From Trichoplax sp. H2 (taxonomy: Eukaryota > Placozoa > Uniplacotomia > Trichoplacea): a stretch of 64,000 bases of DNA. Shown here piece after piece: positions 28,547-39,100 of the stretch; the first letter of the stretch is position 1, and each line of letters begins with the position of its first letter. The stretch spans positions 558,001 to 622,000 of the forward strand of contig NOWV01000017.1 of NCBI GenBank assembly GCA_003344405.1. The letters are read 5' to 3'. The position numbers were made by a program, and so were the translations under genes. Under the pieces are notes generated by a model that saw nothing but the letters and a program-made list of their open reading frames with translations, did no database searches and was not told the origin of the DNA.

Positions 28547-30731
28547 ATGGCTAGCTCTTTGCCAGCAAGATTATTCTCCTGTTCTACCAAATCTTTCAAT
28601 AAAACTCATTTTTCCTCTCTATTAAAATGGATAACATATCAACGGTCTTGGCTATGTACTAGGTAAGTGATAAATTTTTATCTAAATTAGTTACGGCATT
28701 GGTTAATTTTCCAATATCCATTTATCCTTGGTCCAATAGTAGCTTGATCTTGCAAAAGAGTTCAAACCTGCTTGCAAGTAACCAACAGGATCCGTTGCAA
28801 CAATCTGCAGCAGCCGCTGATCTATCTGAACAGTTAGCTCAACTTGATGATTCAGTGGATAAGTAAATTGATATGTTGTACTATAGATTAATGTATCTGC
28901 TTCTATCTACCATAATGCAATTTCTAGTGCAGGTATATTAACCGATTGGATCCTATTATATCCATTTCAATTTAGCCAAATAGCACAAACTGAATCAGAT
29001 TCCAATGCAGAAAATCCGGAGAGCCAACTAGCAACGAGAAAGCCTAAAGCTGCTGATTCTCAAACTGGACCTACTGCAGTCAATGACCCTGTCGCTCAGT
29101 AAGTTATAATAATGTACAGAATTGTTGTACATCAGTTATCAACGTCACCCGATCCAGTTGATACTGATAGATGAAAAGTCTAATTGGTAACGCTGTGATC
29201 CAATACTGTAACGCAGTAAAATTGATCTCCATTTAATACTTATAAGTATACTACTGTAGTACCTCGATGGATATAGTTCGAACTACTTTCAATCTCTACA
29301 CTGTTTATTCAGAGCTAATGTTATTGTATGTCTGTTAACATTTTAATAGCAAATTTGTAAATTGTATGATGTATGATGGAAAGAAATCATTATCAAGGCG
29401 GATATTCAATGAGGTAGCTATCATAAATATCCCATTATAAATTAGCCTAATTTTATATCAGTCAAAGTAACCTCTTTGAATTATCAATGTTTTTCTAGGC
29501 GCTAGAAATGGTAAAAAAATCTCAGATTGAAAAGTACGTTTACCTTCTCTATTAGCCATTAACTGGTAGCATTAGTAGCACATAATTTAATGATTATTTG
29601 TAATCTTTTAATTTTCACAATACGTTGTTTAAATTAATTAAAGAGCAATCGATTCTTATATTTATATTTACAGTACACCAATGGAAATCTTACTGCTATT
29701 AATTCTTTTACGAATATAGTTTGCTTTTGTAAACTGAGCAATATTAAACTGCTTGCAATTGACAATCAAAGTAAATTTCCCAAAGTCTATAATGTCAATA
29801 AATTTCCATATCACAAAGAGGGCAACGTGTTTGACGTAATGTCGTAATATTGATGAGAGAAACAGTACATTGCGCTATCATGCCTAACGTATTTTGTTTT
29901 ATATACATTATTTTTTTTATTTTAATTGGGTATTTATATTTAAAAATCTTACAATATCCGATGCTGTAACTGTTAGGTATGGTTCAAATCCTGACGACTC
30001 AAATATTGTGATGAACCCTATGAAAATCTTTCATGGAGCAATTGATAACGCCAAACCAATTATTGGAGTACAAACCATCAAACGTGGTGGAAAATCTTAC
30101 CAAGTACAGCATAATCGAAGATATGATCACCTCACTTAGGAATTCATTGCTTTAATTAAATAAATACGATTTAGAATCAGATAGAACTAAATACAGTATT
30201 GCATGCCAAATGATAAGGTGTTACGTCGTAAAAATACAGTATATTGTATTGAGCTGTGCTCTTGTCCAACTTTAGGTACCAATACCATTGAAGGAGAGAC
30301 GTCGATATTTTTTAGCTATTAAGTGGTTTATTACTATAGCAAGGTCAGGAAAGGAAAACGGGATGTCAAAAAAGCTAGCCAAAGAATTTTTAAACGCCTA
30401 CAATAATGAGGTATATACTCGTATGTTTATAATTGATATTATTTGCACTTGAAGAACATACAAATACGTTATTAGATGGGATCGTTCAATGCTTACCCCG
30501 ATCTTGCATACCTAGAATATATAATATCTTCTATGCATTGAGTATGCGTACTCTTGCTTCAATAAAAGTTATTCTTTTAATGTGGTGCAATATTGTTTTA
30601 ACTGAGCTAAGCTGAATTAGTCGTAATACTTATGGATTTACATTATTTAGGGAGCAGTAGTAAAAAAGAAGATAGAATTACATAAAATTGCGGAATCAAA
30701 TAGAGCTTATGCGCATTATCGATGGTGGTAG
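28547..30731 (+). CDS. MRPS7: Mitochondrial ribosomal protein uS7m (8 exons)
   Basis: Small-subunit protein of the mitochondrial ribosome; the uS7 family binds the 3' major domain of small-subunit rRNA. Exons: 28547-28662, 28740-28862, 28928-29098, 29350-29413, 29499-29533, 29977-30103, 30276-30410, 30651-30731. All phases fit, giving 283 residues (human 242). The first about 39 residues are rich in Ser, Arg, Lys and hydrophobics with no acidic residue (MASSLPARLFSC start), as expected of a mitochondrial targeting peptide. A Gln/Ala/Ser-rich, poorly conserved stretch follows to about residue 130. The uS7 core then shows DPVAHKFVNCMM, IFHGAIDNAKPIIG, RGGKSYQVPIPL, RRRYFLAIKWFI and the C-terminal ESNRAYAHYRWW, which closely matches the animal MRPS7 ending. 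The frame is open upstream of the chosen ATG, so a longer N-terminus is not excluded, but the targeting-peptide look favours this Met. Confidence 0.93.
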
Positions 30732-31576
30732 CTCTCTCTTGCCGAATACAAACCGATAGCTAAAGTGTATATCTAATAATTTGATACAGACGGACATCTG
30801 TTGTAAATACTTATTTATTGTAAATTAAAGCTGATGATATTTTTAATTTGTCAATTAATTGCAAGTTAGTCTCTATCTTGCCTTAATAACATCACCTAGT
30901 TATCGGTAAAAGTAGATATTGTGTGGCAGACAATGATTTTGGGATAACTTAAATAGCTAGTATAACATGATATCCATTTCTTAGCGATGTACATCTAACT
31001 TAAATAGATACCAAATTTTTAGTTGCTAGTCTCGATAGCAGCTTTAAACACTTACACTAGTGCCAAATGCCAAAAGGAAAATTACAATTCATATTTCAAC
31101 AACATGTAACGGTTTTACTTCCAATATTGCAAATGCACGCATATATAGTAAGAGCTAGTTTTACTGGCCTTCGAGCGATTACATATAACTGGATTTTTTG
31201 AAGAATCCTAATTGTCATAGACATTTTGGATAAACCGTACAAACCTAATTAAAGCTTAAAGTTGCTAATATGAAGGTCGTCTTTTCAAGAACTAAATTTT
31301 TGCTGATTAGCATGAACTATATTGTAACATTGAAATTATAAATCAACGACAGTTAATATCCCTTTTCGAAACTGATAATAATATACCTACGTACAGTGCA
31401 TGTATCACTCAGGATCAAGTATTCGTAAATATGCTGGTAAACATACGAGTATGTAGTTATAGAACGCCTAGCATTAACCAAGGACGATTAAATAAGGTAC
31501 ACGTCTAATGATAACATTAGTAAAGAAATACTCGCGGTATAGCCTATTGTAATCATTAGCGGTAGAATATCCAAAT
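30732..31576. other. Convergent intergenic region between uS7m and the CRD gene
   Basis: 845 bases of AT-rich DNA shared as 3' flank by two converging genes. No gene or structured element was recognised. Confidence 0.6.
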
Positions 31577-33435
31577 TTATACTATCAAACAAATTAATAA
31601 TGCAAATGTTAACAGTAACGTTTTATGCACGAATGATGTAACTGCAGATGAGACATAACCCATATTGGCAGGAATCGTTGTTGTTGGTGCTGTTGCATTA
31701 GGAAACGCTGAGCATTTGATACTACCCTTGGTAAATTGTAGTATGGACGAAGGCACACTAAAAATGGAAATAAAATCGCGTATGTTTAATTTCAAAGCTA
31801 TAAAATAGTCAATTTTTTTTTATATAGACGTATATTATTACGGATAATATCGGAATACATGCTTTACATAAATCTATTCTTTAAGTTATACTCAGATCAA
31901 GAAACAAAGGCTTAGAAACGATTAATTTCAAATATTTATACTGTAAGTGTGGCCATAAAATCATTTTTAATCTACAAAATTAGTATTTAGCCTTAGTTTA
32001 ATTCCTAACTTTCTTACCATGTTAGTGCTTTTTGGCAGTTTTGCTGATTTCCAGCACTCAAGAGTTCAGTACGATCGGCAGAACAGAAAGGAATTTCATG
32101 GCATCCGTAACTAAGCACTTTCTTAATGCAACTTTCCGATGCACCATTGGATCTTAAAGTATCAGGAACGTGTATGGCAATGACTTGAAGTTGACTTCTG
32201 TCATCATTAAACCATTCTGGAATGGTTAAATCTTTCGGCCTAGGTGGACAATCATTGCCATGAAAGTGAAGAGCTGACGTGGGCTTAATACACGCACTTA
32301 GATTATAAACTGATTTCTGCTCTGATGGCCGATGATAAGTACATTCTGCGGGAACATTAGAAGTATTGGAACATTCGCTGCGAAATTGAGCGCATAAGTT
32401 GGAAATATTGACATAAGTCAGAGTTGTTCTATCACTTGAACATTGCGGAAATGTTGCATTGCATTTAATTTGCTTGAAATAATTGGCGCACTTAATACCA
32501 GATTGCAATTCAACCTGACTGTGTGTAAAGATTGAACCCAATACTAACGCTTCTTTCTCACTTAATGTAAGAGTGGGAGTTGAAAAATCTGTCCCACAAT
32601 AATTTCCTACAGCTGCACTAGGGCTTGAGCACGAATTTAATTTACTATAAACGTAGACTCGCACATTATTTACCGCGCGTTTGGCAAGTTTTTCCTACAA
32701 AAGGATCGACATTAATTAAAATAAATATTGGTTGTGGGTAAATTATATTTATTAATGATGACATTGTAACATAGATTGAAATTAAAAAATTTTCGTTATT
32801 GGTAAATTAATATTACTAATGATATCTTTGTAAGTATAGATTGAAGTAAAAGGATTATTTTGTTGTTGTTGATTCGATTATTCAATTATCTTGTAAACAT
32901 GTGAATTGATTTATCGGTTCATAAATTATGGATACGAGAATATCACTTTCACTGTACGATACTCAATTGTATACAAATTATTAATTTTGTTTAATTCTAA
33001 TTTACAAGTTCAACTTTAAATTGGTTGTAATTAAAGAAAATAGGCAATGACAAGTTATGACTATTTAAATATATTCTGACAGCATAGCTACTGTCGCAAG
33101 ATGCTCTCAGTAGACATGCATGTACTTGGGCCGTATATGAAAAAGTAATGCTTTTACACTGTCATCTTTCATAGTATATATTAATCCAGAAAGGCTAATC
33201 TGCTGTACTCGTGTGATTATTGCCTAAAGACTTTCTATCTACACACTGATGTCTAAATGCCTCCTAAGTACGCGTATGTTGATCGTAGACTGAATTTTAT
33301 CCCATACTCGATGACAATTGAAAATGAGTTTTAATCTATGCATTTAAATACCTGTTCATAATCTTGATGCAAAGCATTTGTTAATGCAAAAATGGAGAAG
33401 ATTAGGGCCAGTGTTATCTTCATAAAGCTCTTCAT
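31577..33435 (-). CDS. Secreted, probably GPI-anchored protein with two Frizzled-type cysteine-rich units (3 exons)
   Basis: Minus-strand exons: 33435-33352 (start), 32694-32018, 31757-31577 (stop). Phases fit; 313 residues. Residues 1-about 21 form a signal peptide (KITLALIFSIFALTNA core). The first Cys-rich unit has Cys50, 61, 97, 106, 113, 129, 136 and 146; the C97-x8-C106-x6-C113 and C129-x6-C136 spacings match Frizzled CRDs. A second, shorter unit has C217-x8-C226-x5-C232, C248 and C254, and shares the CS(S/A)DRT signature with the first. Exon 2 would read into a stop immediately after TGG, but ATG|GTAAGA is a strong donor. Splicing to exon 3 makes Cys254 and adds a Thr/Pro-rich stretch plus a hydrophobic C-terminal tail (about 299-313) like a GPI signal. 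Several N-x-S/T sites are present. CRDs bind Wnts or lipids in other proteins; the ligand here is unknown. There is no seven-TM region, so it is not a Frizzled receptor. Confidence 0.75.
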
Positions 33436-34099
33436 CTGTCTTGTTGGCTATTTGCTTATTTAATTTGGAAGGAATGTGTAATAATTAAGTAATTTAATGT
33501 GGTCCATAATGAAAATAGAAGTTAGTATTGATTATAGTCATTATCCATTCTGTATACTACGCCAGCTGGGCTTAATCTCCCGGTCAATTATCATGAATAA
33601 CTAGTTTACTTGGTGAACGTTCCCAATTCCGATACACTAACGTAAAAATCTTAGCTATCAAAGGATATTGAAGCTGACCGATATTATGGAATTTTAAGGC
33701 ATTAATTAATGTACTGTATAGCTTATTTAATATCCTCTATAAATCGATCGAGTGGTTGATCGTATATCAGTCTACAGTATTGTCAAGTAATCCAATAAAT
33801 AACGATTCACTTGATTTGTATACAACTTTATTTATGATTCCACGAATGATTGGGGGAAAAAATAGAATAATTCGTTTGATTTATAATTTACTTTTATTTA
33901 CCTGCGAGTTCTCTGGTCGATAAGTGGTTCTATCGTTTGTTAGCACATTGAAAATGGTTATCCTAATTGGCTGTGTCAACGTCTCCTATCAACCTAATCA
34001 GGAAGTTTTTTTTTTGGCTATGCCTCTATAGCAGCAGTGAGCCTTTCGCTGGAACTTCCCAAACGGAATCGTTCGTGATCTATGGTGGTGCTATGGCAA

Positions 34100-35700
34100 C
34101 GCCGTTCCCTACTGCTGTACAGTGTACAGTCTCATGTTTCATTCTACCGTACAATATTACCGTGTACAGGACTGTACAGTATGGATCAAATGGATAAGAG
34201 ATGACGATTTTGCTAGTCATTTTAACTGTAGTGTACGTCTGTCACCATACATTGTACTGTTCACGAGTGCATATAGGCATAAGCTGCTTGGATACACTGC
34301 GATGTATGGTTGCAGTCTGCCGGTATAGTAAACTAAGCAATAAAAAAAGTTAGCCTACAGTCTCTCTCTTTTATTGACTGTAATTTTTATAAGTTCCTAT
34401 GATGTACTATAATAATGTACAATACTTGGACATAGGACTACTAGTAGTCGTTGGTGCATCTTACTATATCCAATCAACTTGAATGATGTACTTGGACGTC
34501 GGTTCTTCTTTTCCAGGATCTCTGTAGACATTGTCATGAACTGCTAGCCTCGGACAGACAGACTTTTCTGATTCAATGAAGCTGTCATGATCGAAATTGG
34601 CTTCCTCTTAGTATAGATCTTCGGTGTCTGCTTTGTAAATCGCTGGTACAAATTTCAATAGCGTCTATGATGTTATAGAAGTGTTTTCAAGCGTAACTTT
34701 GTAGCAAACAATAAGATTGAATGTAATATTACTCAATTTAGAAGAAATCAATCCATTGAAAATCGACCATCTACAGTACTGCTATAAAGACTGCAATCGC
34801 ACATCTTCCTACAGTACTGTACTGTACTGTACAGTACAGTGTACACTGCTACAGTACTGAGTACAGCTGGCGTCAATCATTTCTACTGTACTGTACTGTA
34901 CAGTACTCTGTACTCCAACCACAGAGGTACTGTACAGTATACTGTAGTACTGTACTGTACAGTGTACACTACTACAGTACTGAGTACAGCTGGCGTCAAT
35001 CAGTTCTACTGTACTGTACAGTACTCTGTACTGTACTCCAACGGGTAAGAAACCAGTATGACTCGAATTCATTGACAGTACAGTACAGTACAGGTCTGTT
35101 GAAAACTGATGTCATGGTTCCCAGTAGAGACCCTTTAATAGAGATCTCTGCAGGTTCTCTAGTTCCCAAGCTTCGGATATAGCAGATACTGTACAGCTAA
35201 ATCTTGGCACTGTAGTCGGACGGACTCCCAAATGACACTGTGATGAGTTACTGTACTGTATACCGTAATAACGTTGGCAACTGATACAGTACAGTACAGT
35301 ACTGTACAGTATGTCAGTTATCAGCCTTATACAGTACTATAACTTTTAGTTGCATCCTTTGTCTGTCCGTCCGGTCACAGTGCAAAGATTGATCTGTACA
35401 GTACACTAGTGTACACTGTACTGTAGAGTACTGTACTGTACAGTACAGTACAGCAGTCTAAAAGCTGTTAAAATCTGAAAATACTGTACAGTACAGTACA
35501 GTACAGTACTGTATGCTCAACTTAAACTGAGTACTGTACTGTACCGTCCGTGTACTGTACTGCACTTGCGCCTATTGTGAACATGCTTGAATGATAACAA
35601 TAGGCGCATTGATCAGTCTGATACAAAGTACAGTAATCGTTCGCGCGTTCGCTACAGTACAGTACAGTACTGTACTGTACACACATGAAATGAGGACGTG
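34100..35700. repeat. (TACTG)n/(CAGTA)n pentanucleotide field with many perfect palindromes
   Basis: Short runs of CAGTA and of its complement TACTG alternate, so many junctions are perfect palindromes. Examples are 24 bases at 35428-35451 and 24 bases at 35657-35680. GTACACTAGTGTAC at 35401-35414 is a 14-base palindrome. Density is highest at 34801-35060 and 35280-35680. Such DNA can form hairpins or cruciforms. Isolated copies occur elsewhere, for example about 2505-2640, 28205, 52300, 55655 and 55975. Confidence 0.85.
34819..35041. repeat. 124-base tandem duplication inside the palindrome field
   Basis: GAGTACAGCTGGCGTCAATC occurs at 34859 and again at 34983. Both copies are flanked on the left by GTACACT-ACTACAGTACT-like sequence and on the right by TTCTACTGTACTG...GTACTCTGTACT. 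The two copies differ mainly in the number of pentamer units. Confidence 0.8.
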
Positions 35701-35934
35701 GCAGTCTGTAGGTCAGAACGTCAATCCACCTTCTCAAACAGTATTCGATGTACTATGCTTGTCTAGAGTAGCATCAAGTCCTCAACGGATTAGCTAGCCA
35801 AGCTGCAAATTGACATTTCAAACCTATTGAATCCAGTACTGACAGCAATACCCTATACTGTACACTTCCAAGGAGAGGAATGTACTGTACACAATCCAAC
35901 ACTCAGTAGTCCAGTGAATTGAAAGCAGTTTTTT

Positions 35935-35945
35935 CCCCCCCCCCC
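35935..35945. repeat. Poly-C tract upstream of the PDXDC1-like gene
   Basis: Eleven consecutive C preceded by a T run. It resembles, in complement, the 12-base poly-G tract at 3453-3464 upstream of the PDE10-type gene. A second interrupted C-rich tract lies at 36397-36414 in the first intron. Confidence 0.8.
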
Positions 35946-36165
35946 TAAAATGAAAATTTCACTGGAAAAAAAGAGAGCTTAAACTCCTTCAATGACTTTC
36001 CTTATTCTGCTATTGAAGCTGTAAAATCGACTAGTAGATCATTGAAAGCTCAATTTTATCGCCATTACTAGATATACACAGTGTAGAGAAACGAGGATAT
36101 ATCGTATCAAGTCCACAATAGCCTACAGTGACTGTCTACAAGAGCATCAATCAATCAATGTAGTG

Positions 36166-39100
36166 ATGGCAAATGCAAAACCAGCTACCCTTGTGTCTAT
36201 GGTGGAAAATAAAATTCCTCGTACTGATGACAACGAAAATAAAAATGTCCAGTTGGTAAGTTAAAACTACAATTGGATAGATAGGTAGGCACTGCTGTAC
36301 ATCAAAACTGACCGTTATTGACTACAAGTATAGCTATCGTGATAGGAATAACAAGAATAACTTGAACTATTCTTCATTTCTATATTGTTGAAATGACCCC
36401 CCCCCTTTTCCCCCAAAATTGCAAAAATACATCTCCAATATGGAAATCAATAGGAAGAATACCTTACGGTATGCCATGACAAATTTCCTACTTGTGTGGA
36501 ACTTCGTTTCTTCAAACTTGGATCAGCCAATGCTTGGCTATTTTGTGTAGTTTTCATAGCCGCAACCAACTCAACTTTACCTTCGCAACGCATCAAGCGA
36601 ATAGTGAGCAGTGCAATTGATGTTCAAACTGAATTACATCTACATTACTGACAGGATGTAGACTATTTTTCCAAGGTATCAATGCATACCAATGATTGTA
36701 ATGTAGTTGCAAAGAATGATATACCTGAAATAATAACCCAACTTTTACCATACTATTGAGAATGAATGCATTCTACTAGTGCACGATAGTTGAATTCTAC
36801 TGTACACGGAGACAATCTGACAAGAAAAGACCCAAAATGGTTTCATTAATTAATTAATTAATGACTCGTATTCCGCCAACTTTCTCACCTTAATGTGCAA
36901 ATGAATCAGTTGCGTTTGCATGAAAATCCATTGCTCATTCGTGAACAAATGAAGAAAGACCAAGTTGCAATGGAAAGAAATGCACTACTTGAAAGACACG
37001 TAGAAAATACTTCTTAACCCTAAATAAGACATGTCTCGCCCCTCCTGTTGAGAAGAACGTAGTTGGCAAGAGTTAAATAGATGTATTCTCTGTTGATTGA
37101 TTCAACAATAGCACTGTATATTGTAGAATTGCGCAATTTCCAATCAAAGTGTTATGGCCTACTCATTGCGACTTCAAGAATGAATACCCCTCCAATAACA
37201 ACCTACATATTTCTGAGATGTTGAACACACTATTTGTCTGTCCATTGATTAAATCCAACTATTTTTTAGTCTTACCAGCAGTTTGATCGATCATAATTAT
37301 AATGAATAGAAGCTACATTACATCTCGATACATTGTAATACGCGTACGTCTATCAATAGATATCTTCTCATAGGTCTACCAAATCCCAGTCCTGTGTAGA
37401 ATGATATCTTTCTGTCGAACTACCTTTACAGTCAGTAACACCATCGTTTAAATTTTTACATTTGCAACTACATACTAATATAGCACAAGATCATTACAGT
37501 AGCCGTTAGCCTACACTTTAAAGAATTATATAATCAACAATGGAACTGCAGTTCGCACTATCCTTTCGAAATAAATTCCTACCTCAAATTTGGCTAACTT
37601 CAAATACACTGTAAATCCATTCAAATTAGATTCTGATGTTCTGTTAGCTGTTAGTCTACCAATTCTGTGACATCGGCAATTTTTTATCCAATTAACTCAT
37701 GAATCAATAATCATGCATGACTCTTTTAGCACACCGAAAACATGGTATAAACTATTATTACGCATATTATATTACTTGATTAACCCAGCCTGTAGAGATC
37801 ATCTCTACCATCATAGAATGCTCACATTAATGTTTGCTCTACAGTACCAATAATCATATTAGTTTACTTAAAGTCATTAATTATAGTATACGTTAATATA
37901 GATTCAATGAACTAACAAAAATTTTATTTCTTATAGGATTTAAATCATGTTTTTCAAAAATACCTCCACATTCTCTGCAGTCATCAAGAGAGCAGGTAAA
38001 TAAAATGGATCTTAATTAACCCACATGATGCAGTATTAAATTAATAGAATCTACCCAACGCAAAATGTCATTGTCAAAAAAAATCAATAAAATCCTGTTG
38101 TTTAACCTATGGCGAAGGACGATAATCCTTATGTAATCTGTAGTGTATAAGATGCTAGCTAGATTACATTATTAATTGGGAAATAACGCCTTTAGATCAT
38201 AACTTTAAAATTTCTTCCGATAGAAAAACTTTAACTTTGTATTGACTCAGAGAAGTCCACTTTGCTTACAGCCAGTGCTGTAATGTATTCAATCTGCAAT
38301 TTTAATATGTATTAGCGTTAAACATTTGCCTAGCCTACCTATAACACAGTACAGATCTACATTTATTTTCTAGTCGCAATTAAAAAGATTTTCATCACCA
38401 TTGATTTATGAGCCACATTACTAAATTAATAAGTTAAGTTAAGTTAGAGTCAGATATTACTACTGCAATAGTTTATCTTATTTGATCAGCTTACAGTAGT
38501 GTTCTTTAGAGTAATGATCTTCACTATGGCGAATTAGTGCTAACACTTCGTATCAGCATGCAATTACCTTAGTTCATCGAAGCTAATCATGCCAAGGTGT
38601 CAACCTATATTGTTAATTTTGATAGTTCCGCTGCTGTAAATGAAATGGAAGTTACGTCCAACGATTTGTCAACACCTTTATCACGAAAGTAAGTCCATTG
38701 AATTGATGTTATTTATTGCGAAAAGTAGCACCAGCTAATAGTTTTCAAATATAGAAATTAATGGAGCCGTAGCTAAATATTAATAATGCTTTCAAGTTGA
38801 TTCCAAGAATATTATAATTAACGGTCTCTATATTCAAAATCGAAGGGGCTTCGCTGTTTCGGATATTTTACAACGTATGGTATCGATTGTCAGCCACCCA
38901 GATAGGTACTAATATTACTATTTATTCATAAATTTCATGTACTGTACATTATCAGAACTTTATCTTCAATTTTTGTTAAAGAACGTATTGCTTATAGCTG
39001 TACTAGAATTTCCTTACCTTTCAATTGTACAAATTAAAAGATTATAAAATAGATAGCATTAGTTAACGTTGTTTTTAACCACTACCATGATCAAGTCTAA

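Larger units (their letters stand above)
33436..36165. other. Divergent intergenic region between the CRD gene and the PDXDC1-like gene
   Basis: 2.7 kb between two divergently transcribed genes, so it should hold both promoters. The first 0.6 kb is AT-rich. From about 34.1 kb GC content rises and the DNA is crowded with TACTG/CAGTA palindromes. An 11-base poly-C tract lies at 35935-35945, about 220 bases before the PDXDC1-like ATG. The open frames here are by-products of the repeat and show no protein similarity. Confidence 0.6.

Noticed and set aside
32014-32664. Reading the CRD protein as ending at TAA 32014
   Set aside because: ATG|GTAAGA immediately before it is a strong donor, and joining to 31757 adds the expected cysteine and a GPI-like tail in phase.
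34809-35072. Open frames on both strands through the palindrome field
   Set aside because: They only read the pentamer repeat (Tyr/Val/Gln/Ser-rich on one strand, Tyr/Cys/Thr on the other) and have no domain, start context or splice support.
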